From Triplophysa rosa (lineage: Eukaryota > Chordata > Actinopteri > Cypriniformes > Nemacheilidae), in NCBI RefSeq assembly GCF_024868665.1, contig NC_079894.1, positions 9,826,276-9,890,275 of the forward strand: 64,000 bases of DNA, in the 5' to 3' direction. The position numbers and the translations under genes were made by a program. The stretch's first letter is position 1. Each line of letters starts with the position of its first letter. Below, piece after piece: positions 32,491 to 46,000 of this stretch. A model generated the notes under the pieces. The model had not been told where the DNA came from and made no database searches. It was given only the letters and a program-made list of their open reading frames with translations.

Positions 32491-32773
32491 AGTATGGTAA
32501 CGCAGAAAAAAATGACATGCAATTTCAAGCCTATACTTAAAAGCGCTCTTCTTCCTTCTTGGCCAACCAACCAATCACAGTCTTCAAAAGACATAGCAAC
32601 GGGGTCAGCCCCGCCTCCTCACTAAGATAAAAGTTTTTGTCTTTTCCTTGCTCAGAGTTGCTCTCAGATTGATCCTGAATCACTTTTAAGCTAAGACTCC
32701 TACGTAGAAGTTTTTAAGCTAAATTAAGAGCTTTCTTAGAGGATTCTTAGAAGCTTTAAGAATACGGGCCCAG
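31716..32773. mobile_element. Foldback DNA element with GGGCCC ends
   Basis: Left end CAGGGCCCATATTCATGAA; right end inverted CTGGGCCCGTATTCTTAAA. Arms repeat TCTTAGAA and CTCTTAAG motifs in inverted form. It contains a TG microsatellite and a tail-like AAAAGCGCTATAAAATAAAA near 32118-32140. A clear target duplication is not seen. Confidence 0.6.
32436..32491. repeat. (TG)n microsatellite
   Basis: About 55 bp of near-perfect TG repeat inside the foldback element at 31716-32773. It generates the spurious Cys-Val and His-Thr frames on the two strands. Confidence 0.95.
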
Positions 32774-33761
32774 ATGTTTACAGACATGTGTTGCCTCCTT
32801 GAGCATCATTGTCTGTTCTTTTTGAAGCCTTTTATAGACTGTTTCATTGGATACACGTGCATGGCCCAAAAGTTAACATCCGAACTGTGTTTGGTTATAA
32901 TATAACAATTTATTTTATATTTAATTTATATTAATATTTTATTGTAAATGATAATAAAACTACTCAACAGATTCTTTGCGGAGGTCTACTGGAAGTTAAG
33001 TTGAACGTTTGTTTATGTTGTTGCCGCTGAAACCGTATAGTGCATTGTATATGTGACTTTTGAACAAAATATGTATACATTTAGTTACAGTTATTAGTTA
33101 TTTTAGTTATAATTTCCTTACTTAAATAGGTGTTGTGGAGCTTTTTCGGGTACTTAAAGAACAACAAAACTGAAAAAAAAAAAACACTGAACATTTTAGA
33201 TTTATAGTCTGTATTTCCCATGAGACTATCCCAGTATTAAATATAATTTTCTTATCCACACTATTTTTTTCAGAGCGGCAGTTAATCAGCATCCTCACAT
33301 CCTCTTAGTGTGTCCCTCTCTGTGGTCAGTGTGGCTTTTCATACATTGTATGTTCTTAAAAGCTGGAAAAGTTCAGCTCAGAAACTCTCATAAGCCGGTC
33401 ATTGTTGTGAAATCTACCCATTTGCTTGTGTAGATTAAACTCCAGTGCTGCGTTGAATCTTTGATAAAGGTAGTAAGAGGTGTGGAGTTTTGGGGGGAAG
33501 GGGATGGGGTGTCAAACTGTGTGCTTAACAATCCCATTATGATGGACTCTGTGAAATAGAGAATCAGACATTTGGCCGCCCTGCTAAATACCAAAGCCTG
33601 CATGGCGCTGTTGGGTACTGAGGGGCTCATGTGGGGTCTCCTCTAGGGCCTCTCTGAACAGAGCGGAGTGGTGCAGGAGGAGCAAAACGGGAACGGGTTC
33701 TTGCAGTAGCCACTGTTACGACGGTGGCTGCGCCATTTTCTACCTCGCTCGGCCGAGCAAC
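32774..33761 (+). promoter_or_regulatory. col15a1: Upstream and 5' UTR region of the linker-type col15a1 first exon
   Basis: No coding signal until the ATG at 33762. The last 120 bases become G+C-rich and include GCGCCATTTT (YY1-like). A TTCTTGCAG at about 33698-33706 could be a splice acceptor, so the exon may have an upstream 5' UTR partner instead of its own promoter here. No TATA box is evident. Confidence 0.35.
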
Positions 33762-34005
33762 ATGGCTGGCCTGTTGCTGCAGCTGACCTGTCTGGTGCTT
33801 CTGAGCCTGGTCACTGATTCGTCTCAAACCCAGTGGTTCAGGCTTCTGTGGGGCCGAGAGAAGACCCCACCTGCTTCAGCTGTCACTGCACCTGTACCCA
33901 CCACAGCAGCACCAGAGGAGAACACAGTTCCCGTCCTCCCGACCTCCTCTCCTCCACCCACGGGAGCCAGCAGAGCCAAGAAGCCTCTCAGAATGTACAA
34001 AGGTG
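33762..34005 (+). CDS. col15a1: col15a1 first exon: signal peptide plus Pro/Thr-rich linker
   Basis: Starts [20 protein letters not shown], a clear signal peptide, then QWFRLLWG and about 50 residues rich in Pro, Thr, Ser and Ala ([21 protein letters not shown]), a likely O-glycosylated linker. It ends in phase 1 at a GTGAGT donor. Human collagen XV, as I recall, has a shorter and different start; the short form of collagen XVIII also begins with a hydrophobic leader followed by a Pro/Thr-rich region. The fish gene may therefore have two alternative starts (see 17121). Confidence 0.8.
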
Positions 34006-37000
34006 GTGAGTGTGGAATAGGAGATGAAACTGATGCTGGAGCATATGAGCATCTATGCATTTAGACACATTTAGTTTTTATCTTCATTGACTGTAAATGT
34101 ATTTACTTTCCTTGAGGATTTCATTCATCTGCTTTGGGTAATGAACCGACAGGAGGGATTTGCATTATTGTGTGTCCTTAGCGTATTTGTTGGTGGTGGC
34201 TTATCCAAATGTCATTTGGAGTTAAGATGTGCAGTTAGATCATTACCGAGAGTAAGTTTAACCAGAGAGTTTATCAGATATTAAAGAGCAGCTTAACTCA
34301 AAAGGTTTCGAATTGTGCCACACCGTGTGTGTGAGAGATCAGCCTGGTGTACGGCGAGTCCGCTTTCCTCGGATCCCCCATCACATGATATTATGATAAT
34401 AGGATTAGGCGCAGGGGGTTTCTGGACTGGAAGGAAATTGGGGTCGCTTGATGGAGAGTCGTCGCTGGGCCACCTGCTGATTTTAGGTAGAAAGAAACAG
34501 GGTAAAATGACCCCTGGGGTACAGACATTTTCTTTCATTAATGTCTGGTTCATCTGAATGAAGTGTGCAGCTATTAAAGCAACACTGTCTCTGTTTATAA
34601 AAATTAATGTATATGTTGTGATACGTTGCGCTATTTTTTGTAATACAATTTAAGAAGGTTGGTCTTCAGCTATGACTTGTACTAATGCATTGCTAGTGTT
34701 TTGGGAGCAGACTGTAAACTGCAATTAAATCAATATAAAGAGCTTGCTCTGTCTTCCTCTGGTGCAGGGGCGGCTTAGCATTTCGTCTTATTGCTGTCAG
34801 ATAGATAGAGTTTGTTGGAAGCAGCAGTTCATCTGACATTTTTCCTTAACATTATTATTAGACTAAATATCATTTTGTAACAGTAATGCTTTCTTGATGT
34901 TTCCAGTTGGGTGGTCATGAGAGGGTTTTACTGTCTCCAAAGAGTTTTAAGAAGAGGGCTTGCAGACAAAATGAGGAAAAGGATAATTGTTTCAATTTTG
35001 GTTTCCTTTTTTAGTCAGAATATGTGTGATTTGAGGTAATCAACTGATGCGATAACACCTTCTTTAATAAAAATCACAATACATATTCTTTGGACAATAT
35101 TTTATAGTTTCAGTGGATTTTAAAGGAACAATACTGGGTTTTTAGGAGGATCTATTGACAGAAATTCAACATAATATACAAAACTATTTCTTCAGAGGTG
35201 TATAAAGACCTTACATAATGAACCGTTAAGTTTGTAATACCTTAGAATAAGCTGTTTATATCTACATACAGAGCGGCCCTACATACATTGAATTCGCCGC
35301 CATGTTTTGTAAAGCAGCCCTAAACGGACAAACAACTCTACAACGCGCGTTTCCTCTCCCCTTCGGTATAGTGGTGAAATGGATCGCGGATGATCCGTAC
35401 GGATCGTACTCTACGGTTCGGATGCATGTGACCCGCGGATTAAATGTAAGTTTATTCATCATTGAGTAAAAGAGTAAAACGCACGCTCTCTACAGTTGTA
35501 GCGCCAACATGCTCTCGCTCTCTCTCTCTCTCCAGTATCTGGATGAGTACAATATTAAAGCGGTACCAGATAAACAATGACGCTCAAAACTGCTCCGTCA
35601 CACAGCTAATATTAGAACAAAAACAACAACATATCTTGATTCTAACAAACAGAAAAACCAATGTTACTCACATACTTATCCGAATCAAAGCAACCTCATC
35701 GGGGGTGATTTTAAGACGATCTTTCTCTCCAACAACTCTCTGCTGGAAAGTACCTGCATATAGGGCTGTCACGATTATGAAATTTGGCTGACGATTAATT
35801 GTCTAATAAATCATTGTGATTATGACGATTAATTGTCTGTTTTAGAGCTTTGACTTTTAATTCTCATAAATTTTTTATTCAGCTTTGAAACGACCATATT
35901 GTTCTGAATATAAAGACTATGTTATTTTTCTTGGTAATACATAGGAAAAAATTTGGTCATCATACTTAAGGTTTAAGCTTTTACCTGTCAATAATACAAC
36001 TGCCAAATACTTGTAAATTAAGTAAATTGATCAGGAGTGAATTGAAGCCACCATTAAAATGCTATCAGTCATAGAAAAGCTTCTAGTCTGTTTTTTTGTC
36101 ACTTGCAAGACTACAATAAAAGTTTACTTCTATGTTAATGAGATTTTGGCAGACTGGTTTTCACACTGAAATAATATTAAATTGTACTGCAGGTTATTTT
36201 TTATGGTATATGCTTTAGTTTTTTTTAAGTGATTGTGTTTTGGTTGTACATTTTACAAGTATTACCATGCTTTAGTTACAATATATACAATAAAATATGC
36301 AGATGCACTACAGACATTGCTCATTCTACAGTCTTTCTAATGCCCACATGATCTCTTCCCTGTGTCAACATAAGAACGACATCTTTTTGTACTGTGGTGG
36401 CCACCGTCATGTTTGGACTGAGCGATCCGTTGCAAATCTATAATACATCGCTAGTGGCCCCTGTAAATCAAAAACTGCGCCTTTAAAGGGAATGATTCAT
36501 TCCCTAACCTTTTTCAAAACTCATTTTTTATGTTCCATGGAAGAAGTAACAACATAAAGTAACAAAAGGTTTAAACAACATAAAATAATGAAGGACCTAA
36601 TTTCTAGTCTTTGAGCACTTTTCCACCATCGCGCCGAATCGTTCTCGTTGCTTAATCGCTCTTGGTCTAAAGGGGAAAGTTCAACCAAAAATAAAAATTA
36701 TGTCATTATTTACTCATTATTTACTATTTAAATTATTTACAACATTTTTATTTTTGGATGAAGTATCAGTTGTTCCTTTACTGAAATGAACCTTCAAATA
36801 GAGTTTAAACAGTCATTTTATGTAAACTATACTTTCATGTAATATGTGATTTCAGTAGCAATAATTTGTTGCTATAACCACTTCCTTTACATTTTATTTC
36901 AGAGCGAGGATCTAAGGGTCACCTGGTCCTCACAGAGCTAGTCGGTGTTCCTCTTCCTCCCTCTGTGTCCTTCATCACTGGCTATGAAGGTCTCCCCGCC

Positions 37001-40000
37001 TACAACTTTGGGCCTGAAGCAAATGTTGGTAGACTGACCCAGATCTTCGTGCCTGAGCCCTTCTTCAGGGACTTTGCCATGATTGTCACCCTCAGGCCCT
37101 CCAGCTCTCGGGGAGGGGTACTATTCGCCATCACCGATGCTTCCCAGAAAATTGTTCATCTTGGGTTGGCCTTGACGCCTGTGGAGGATAAAACCCAGAG
37201 GATCTTACTGTATTACACTGAGCCAGGGGCTGCTGAAACCCAGCAGGTGGCTTCCTTTAAAGTACCTGACATGACACAGCAGTGGAACCGCTTCACGTTG
37301 ACAGTAGAGCAGGAGGAGGTCCGGCTTTATATGGACTGTGAGGAGTACCACAGCGCCCCCTTGAAGAGAAGCCAGAACCCACTCAGCTTTGAACCCAGCT
37401 CGGGCATCTTTGTGGCGAATGCGGGCAGTACTGGTCTGGAGAGATTTGTGGTAGGTTGCTATTTTACATTTCCGCAGAATCAGAAACTATCTCTTGATGT
37501 TTTCCCTCGTTTAACCACCATGCTAAAAATACCACTGAACAGTTACTGGACCACAATGTCAATTATGTAGACATTTTTTTATTATGTGCAGATCACTACA
37601 GTGCTTTATACAAGAATACACATGTTATTTATAGTTATCTTATCATTTGCCTGTTTTAAATCTTTTGAATTTATTGTCAAGTCTTGATGTGTGTGACTGG
37701 AAATCTGTAGGGTAAAAACTGGCTACTTCACAGTTTTAAAAAATGATCATTAGCTTTGCCCTCATAAAACTTACATGAGAATATACTGGAAAATATAATG
37801 CATTATTTTAAATAATAGGTACATTTCTATATACTGGAACCAAGTGATTAATAAACTGTATAAAAAAATGACATGACAATTCCTTATTATTATTCAATAT
37901 ACAGTAATATTATAATATGTTTCTACATATTTTCAAATACATGTTGAATGATTTAATATATTGACAGTTAATATATAGGAAAATATGCAGCCACAGGAAA
38001 AGTTAAGAGACCATTTCAAAGACCATTTTCAGTTTTTCTGAATGTACTATTTGTGACCCTGGACAACAAAACCAGTCTTAAATAGCACGGGAACATTTTT
38101 AGTAATCAGCAAAAATACATGGTATGGGTAAAAATTTAGGATTTTTCTTTTTGCCAAAAATCATTAGGATATTAAGTAAAGATCATGTTCCATGAAGATA
38201 TTTAATAAATTTCCTAATGTATATGTATAAAAACTTTATTTTTGTGAGTGGATGGCCTGCTACAGTGCCTCAGATTAACAACTTCAAAGGCGATTTTCTC
38301 AGTATTATGATTTTTTTGCACCCGCAGATTCCAGCTTTGTAAATAGTTGTTGGTCCGCCAGATAGTGTCCTATCCTAACAAACCATATATCAATAGAAAG
38401 CTTATTTCTTCTGCTTTCAGGTGGTGTAAAAATCTCAATTTCGAAAAATTGACCTTTAAGACTGGTTTTGTCATCCAGGGTCACATTTATAGGAAATGTG
38501 TTTAAGTAAAATGATCATTTTTGTTTCATTCTGTAAACTACTTACAATATTTATCCTAAATTTCAAATAAAAGTATTGTTTCTATTTGCATTTATTTGCA
38601 GAAAAGAAAGGTCAAAATAACAGAAAAGATGCTCTGTATTTTTTCAGACCTCATATACTGCAAGGAAAAAAGTTCATATTAATTTTTAAGCAACAAAACA
38701 GTCATATACTGTATGTGCATCGATTTAGGAAAAGTTATATATTATAAAATATGTTTTATGTAATAACCTTAATTTAATCACAGTTTTCATGTGTCTTGTC
38801 ATGCTGTCAGTCTTTCACAGTGCAGTTGGATGACTTTGTCACTCCTGAGGTTTGACTTTGTTGAAATTCAACAGACTCTGGACTGTATATGGTATCTTAA
38901 TTTTTTTTCGTGGCTGTATTTTCTTCGCGTAAGAGTTGGTCAAGGTTTTTCCACCTGTAGAAACTTAAGAGATGACTAAGCACAAGTAAGTAAAAGCCAA
39001 TGTGCTGTCATCACAAGTTAGAATAATCATAATCATAAACCAACTTGAATATCAAAATATAAAATGTATTAAATATCAATGCTTATTATTTTTCATGTAT
39101 TGACGTTTTGCATTTTTTATCTTATTCTCTTTTGAACAGAAACATTAGTTGACTAAATTAATAATTAGGCTGAAAAGACAACTTTGCTCCCTTGGTCCCC
39201 TTATATTGTATTTGGTAGTGGTGGTGGGGGGGTCTGTTGTCATTGGAATGACTTGAAGAAGGTAGAATCCTATCACCACGTCTACAGCATTTATTTGGTA
39301 AAGCATTTATTCATGGGTTACAAAACGGTTGTTGTTGCTGTACTAAGTACAGCATACCATAAGAAATGAAAGAGAATTTAATTGTTAGTCAGTGAGGCAT
39401 GGAGCAGTCATTGAGGAGCTACTTGTACAAACAAAAGTGCAATTACTTTTTCAATGGGGGAATTCAGGTCTGAATGAGCAGACTTAAGTTTTTGTTGTTG
39501 AGTTTCTATTTTTATTCCACCTCTCCAGTTTCAATAACATCATTGAAGTTGTTGTGTTATTACACATTATCTGTAAGAGTTTTAAATTAAATTTCACCTG
39601 TCACTGTTTTAGTTGACATTTCATAATGCCTTTAATAATGAAAGTAGCTGATGGCGATCATAAATCTCTGTTGTGATAAAAGTGTGGCTACAAGAACCCA
39701 TTAAATACTAATGAGTACAGCAGGGGGGAGTTCATCTGAAAGTAAAAAAAATGTATTACCTTCCCTTAAGCACGGCTGGCACATCACAGACCCCTGGATA
39801 TATCTGTGCTGTTGTATTCTAAAAGCTATCTGCTGTTAGAATGAAAATAAGAGCAAAACACATCACTGCCTGCATACACAGGAGCTTAAAGCTCCAGGCA
39901 ACGTGTATTTAAGAACATGATTGCAATATCATTAATCCACTTGGCATTCTAAAAATATACAGTGCCATCTTTTTACACAAATAACTATTACATTTTTATG

Positions 40001-43000
40001 TTTTTACGTCTAACTCGTATGCCCTTTTTCTTCCGTGTTCTCTTTTTCTCAGGGGTCCATCCAACAGTTGGTAATAAAACCAGACCCCAGGGCAGCCGAA
40101 GAGCAGTGTGAAGAAGATGACCCTGGTGTAAGTACATTCTTATTACCCTGAGTACTACTTTCTTCATAAAGTTTTTCACTGAAACAGATCACAGTGCAGC
40201 ATTCACATTGCTATCTTTGAATCGCTATAGTCTCTGAGCTGGTAGTGGATACTCAAGTCTGATGGCATTATAAATGAATGACTTTCTGTCGCTTTGTTGC
40301 TGTTAATCACTGGTAGTGTGAACAGGGATTAATACACATTAGAGAAGCCTTACATTAGCTGCTTTACCACTGTCAGCCAGTTTGAACCAGGGCTGTCATC
40401 TTGTCAATCCGGGCCAATGGTGTGAGAAATCGAAATAGTCAAATTTCTGATCACTCACAAATAGAACCTTATATACAAACGTATATACAAGGTTAGTTCG
40501 TTTCCTAAAAAAGTCCCCAAATGTACACAACACATTTTAAATAAGTCACAGAATATAAATATGTCAATAACTCAGTTTTGACAAAAAATGTCAGATAGAC
40601 TCTTATAATTCTAATAAAGAGAATCGTAATATAGTAGTCTTTAAAAAGTATTTATGATTGATGATTGGCTCTTTTTACTATAAGTGGGACTTCCTTTGCT
40701 AGAGCGGGCATATTGGATCATTACACATGGTAATAGAACTGCTAATATCTATACCCGGTGTTCCAAACGGGATAACTTCACTGCGGAAGACACTACAGAA
40801 CTCAGGCACCAAAGCATGCTCACAGATCAGTATTGATATACTGTATATTAGTATGTGCTTTAGTGATGCTTACACTAACAGCACACACTGTATAATCTCA
40901 GCATTAGTAATTGACCCCACTTCATTTCCTAACTGGCCATATAGTTCCAAAAGTAAATGGTGGACCAAATAAATTGCTTGGCCTTAGGCCCTGTGAAAGA
41001 AATAAGGAAGCTCAGAAAGTGACAGTGGGGACAGAAATGATCTTATCTACAGTGTATAGTATACATATAATACTGACTTATTTTTTCCTATTACAGTACA
41101 TTGAAGGAAAAACATTACTTAGTTCAGTTCACCCAAAAATGAAATTCTTTTATCGTTTAGTATTCACCCTCTTGTCATTCAAAATCTGAGTTTGTTACTT
41201 CTGTAGAACACAAAAGAAGAGATTTTGATGAATGTTGGTAACCACACGACATTGGACCCATTGGGTGTAACTCTTGTTGAGCTGATACGCCCTCTTGTGG
41301 TAGAGTCATCTCTGAGGTACATAACAACAGTTTCACTATGCTTGTGGTTGCAGGCCTCAGGGGACAGAAGTGGTGATGGTGATGACGAAGAAGAACAACA
41401 ACAAGGCAGACATGAGGACATCTTTGGTGGGACAAACAAGAAAGAAAATAAAGAAAAGGTTTAAAAGCTTCTGCTTACACACATCGGGCACTATTGTACA
41501 CCAGGCGCAACGCGGGGCAAGGCGCAGCGCAAGTGTTTTTGCTAGTTTCCGCCCGACGCAGTTCTCATTTTCCCGTCCTGCGCTGCGTTGTTTAAATAGC
41601 AAATGCATTTGCGCTCATTTGTGCACCCATGGGCGTGTTGGTCTAAAAAAGTGGTGTACTCAGGCGCATTGTTGGCGCGTTGCTATTTTGAGGAACTGAA
41701 AATATACTGTGCCATAGACCAACTCAAACCTGGTCTAAAGTCTAAATTAATATATATTTTTTGTTTTAAAAAAGAGCGCATTAGTAGAAAATGCGCCTCT
41801 GTGCGGGTCCACGTACATTGCGCGTTCACTTTACTTATTACAGCAGCACACAAACATGCCAAATATAAAAAAGAAATGGATTACAATGTAAAAGATTATT
41901 ATTGTGTACATAATGATAAAAATCCAGCTTGTCATGTAGATGATCTGCTCGCGCGCTTTAACCTCACGCACGAGCAGATGTGTCTCCTCTCTAGAGAAGC
42001 GTCCAGTCTTTGCTCTTGCAAATTCCGCCGTGTAAGTAGCGAATCCGCCATGGCGCGAGCGCAACTGGCTCCGCCCAAAAAACACCCATTACTCATTAAG
42101 AGGATAGGTGACTTGAAAATTAAAATTCTGTCATCATTTATTTACCCAAATGTAATTCAAAACCAGTATCAAAAAAAGACACTGGAAGAGGTGTTAGGGA
42201 GACCAGCAGGGGGTGCTCACCCTGTGGTCTGTATGGGTCCTAATGCCCCAGGTTAGTGAGGGGACACTATACTGTAAAAGCACCGTCCTTTGGATGAGAC
42301 TTTAAACCGAGGTCCTGACTCCCTGTGGTCATTAAAGATCCCATGGCACTTCTGGTAAAGAGTAGGGGTGTGACCCCAGTGTCCTAGCCAGATCCCCTCC
42401 ACTGGCCCTTGTCAATCATGGCCTCCTAATAATCCCCACCCTCTGAATTGGCTCTATCTCTCTCTCCTCTCCGCCTATAGCTGGTGTGTGGTGAACGCAC
42501 TGGCGCCGATGTACTGTGGCTGCCTTCGCATCATCCAGGTGGATGCTGCACACTGGTGGTGGTTGAGGAGAGACCCCCCCCATATGATTGTAAAGCACTT
42601 TGGGTGTACAGCAATACACAGAAAAGCACTATATAAATGCTTCATTCATTCATTCATTCATTCATTCATTCAGTATATGACTGTATATTTCTGTGGAACA
42701 CAAAAGAAGATCTTTTGAGAAATGGCAGTGGTTTTGTGTTCATACAATGGAGGTCAATAGAACACAATGATGTTTTTTACCAACTTTACTCAAAATATCT
42801 CTTCTACAGAAGAAATAAACCAATACAGGGTTGGAATGCCATAAGGTTGAGTAAATGTTGGAAGAATTTTCATTTTTGTTATCAGAGGCATCAAAAGAGT
42901 TTAGATTCCTCTTTCTCTCCCAACTCTTGACAACAGTTTTTCTCTGTCATTATACATCAACAATGCCCCAGTTTTAATCCCTAGCTCTCAACTTGCTCAA

Positions 43001-46000
43001 GAGAAACAAATAATATTAAATAAAATGTAGGATTAGACACACAATTTCAAAGGCAATTTATTTAGATCAGTTCTAATTGTTTCTGTTGGTGTGTTATTGT
43101 ATATTGCATGCAGCCACATGGGCCCACCTCTCCAGTACAAGCTCCACCTACTCTGTCACCTGAAGTGGATGAAGGTGACTTCTCAGGACATGTGACCCCT
43201 GTAGATGAAAGGCTGTTTAGAGGTAAGAGTGAAAGAACTAATAGCATTGGTCAATGACATTGATTTTTGAAATACTTACGGTAAATGGCTGTTTTGTGTA
43301 CTGTATCTTCATACTGATTACTAGCTAAACTTAAAAAAGATGAACGGTAATTTTAACATGGTCTTAATATGATTATATTATGCATTGTTTATTAATTCTT
43401 ACCTTGCAGGGACCTACAAAACAGAAGTAACGAGGGAGAGCAGGGATGTAAGTAGCATGAACTGTTTGCAGTTAGCATTGTCAATATATTCATGTGTGAT
43501 GCCCTTATATAACGAATAAAATGCAATCATCTTGAATTTTCAAGTACATGTTTTCCACTTTTCTAGGGTTCTGGCCGGGGGCATAAAGGGGAGCGTGGAG
43601 AACCTGGACCTCCAGGTCCTCCTGGACGACCTGGACCTTCCTCCCCACCCAGACATGCAGGTCAGCCTGGACAGAGAGGCCCACAAGGTCCAATGGGCGC
43701 ACCGGGACAACCAGGCAGGCCAGGAAAAGATGGGCAACCTGTAGGTTTTCATTATTGTTGAGTATGAACTAATCAACATTTCTCTACAATTTTTGTGAAC
43801 CTGTGGGAAATGCTTAGATCTCTTAACATTTAGCTATAAACACAATACATTACTGTACACCTCAACTGTTTTTCTAATGTCTGGCCTATGTTTTACAGGG
43901 AAGCAAAGGTGAAGAGGGTCAGAGAGGACCACCAGGAAGTCCAGGACTATCTGGAGAATCTGGAATCAAAGGGGGAAAAGTGAGGGAAAATACAAATGTG
44001 ATGCTTCCAAATGTATTGCATGTGATCCTTTACAACATACAGAGTGTTGTTAAAGCCTTGAAATGCAATGTTAGTAAGCTGCTACTTTGTCCTTCTTTAA
44101 GGGTGATTCTGGAGTAGGTCAGCCTGGACCACCTGGTCTACCAGGACTTCCCGGACCACCAGGGCAATCCAAACCAATTAAAGTTCCAGTGAGTATACTG
44201 CACAAAACATGTGGGTTTAGTCGCTGCGTTGAAATTGTGTTATATTACTGCCACTTGTTGCCAAGCATGTGATTTGTAACGTTATTATTTCTTAGAACGA
44301 TGTCTTAGACTGCTGCAGATCAATTTTTCTCTTTTCAATCTATTTTCTGTTTTTCTTATATAAAACTCAAAACGTTTAATGAAAAAAAAAAGTTTAGTAA
44401 AGTTTTTTTCCACTCTTATTGTCAGTATGGATTTGATGCTCTCAGTTCTGGATTTGGAGAAGTCGACATTGATTCTGAACTTCTTAGAGTGAGTAAAATT
44501 GCTTTTGCCACATGCTGTATTTAAAGTACATAAATGCATGGTGTGCATTCAAGTAGAATAAACAATGCAGATTTATCTCTATGATACAAATCTGATATTC
44601 TAGGGTCCTCCTGGTCCTCCAGGGCCTCCAGGAAGACCTGGACCTCCTAACAACGCCTCAGGAGGAATAGTCCCTGGACCCCCTGGCTCACCAGGTGTTC
44701 CTGGCAAAGATGGACGAGATGGGCTTATCGGGAAACCTGGACTTCCTGTGAGTATGTTTTCTTCTGGCTCAAAATGGTGTTTAAAAGCAGTTGCCACAGA
44801 AAAGCTCATTTCACATTTTATTAGAATTCCTCTTTAATCTACTCGTCCTGTTGGTCCTGTCATCTCACATTCACATCCAATGTTTAATGCACACAGACAA
44901 TGGAAAATGAAGCACCATGAAAATGATTAGACCAGCTGATCAATTATTCATTCCTTATTAGGGCTCCTCAAGAACTCCCAGTGCTGTTAAATGATGGTTT
45001 CACCACAGTCAATAATTCATTCTTCTTTCCTTCTCTCTGCAATTTCCCAAACCCTGTGTCATCTATTTGAGGACTGGTTTAGTGGGTCTTGTGCTATCTC
45101 TGGGTTTGGCTCAGGATTTGGTAATGAACAGGCATTGCCCTTGTTCGTTCGTGAACCAGTTGAAAAAGACAGCATTTTCTCTCCAATAATGCCACTTGTT
45201 TCTCTTTTGCCTGAATGCGAGATTTGAGTAATGTTATAATGCTATATTTATGCGTTCGTCTGTGAATATATGTGATGTGTGCTTGAACTTTCTCCTTTAT
45301 GAAGTCTTCAACCAACTACTAACCAAAACCTAATCTTCACACAAATTTGTGACATGGGGCTGCTGTATATATCTACTATTCTAGAAGTGTTATACTACAG
45401 TATACATTGCATGTTTTAATGTAGGGAGTATACAGTACCCATGTATTTCATTTTAATTTGTAAGAATGAGGCACGCTAACACAAAAAATATTAGTCCTTA
45501 GTAAAACATTAATTTTTCATGTAATATTTTGTACCCACTGCTATGCAGTTTAAAAGTATATTCTGATATACTTCAGAATATCGTGGAGCTGCAAAACTGA
45601 TGCTGTACTGAATTTTCAAAATGTTGGAAAAAATCTGTCTTTTTAAATTGTCTGCTTTACGGTTTTGGCAACGTTGACACAGTGGTATGTGTGATATGTA
45701 GTGATATATGAATATGTTCTTTTTTAATTTTTTGTGCTGCGTAATCAAATGCAATATAGTGCAATTTTATACAGAATAAATGGAAGACATATAGTCAGAC
45801 ATATAGCTGCTTGAACGCTGACTTCAAAGACTTCACAGTATTTAGTCACATCATAAGCAGCTGTTTTGATCTATTTCATCTTTAAAGGGTGTTCCTGGTC
45901 AGGAAGGAACTCTTGGACCACAAGGAACAAAGGGAGAAAAGGTATGAAAATGATTACATCTTGAAGAAAAAAACTCCCTATAAAACTGTTTCAAATTCAA

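Noticed and set aside
32188..32625. 145-codon open frame with Cys-Val repeats
   Set aside because: Produced by the TG microsatellite inside a foldback element.
41603..42256. 217-codon open frame on the + strand
   Set aside because: It runs through a GCGC-rich transposon fragment, a MITE and a retroposon; no domain or coding pattern.
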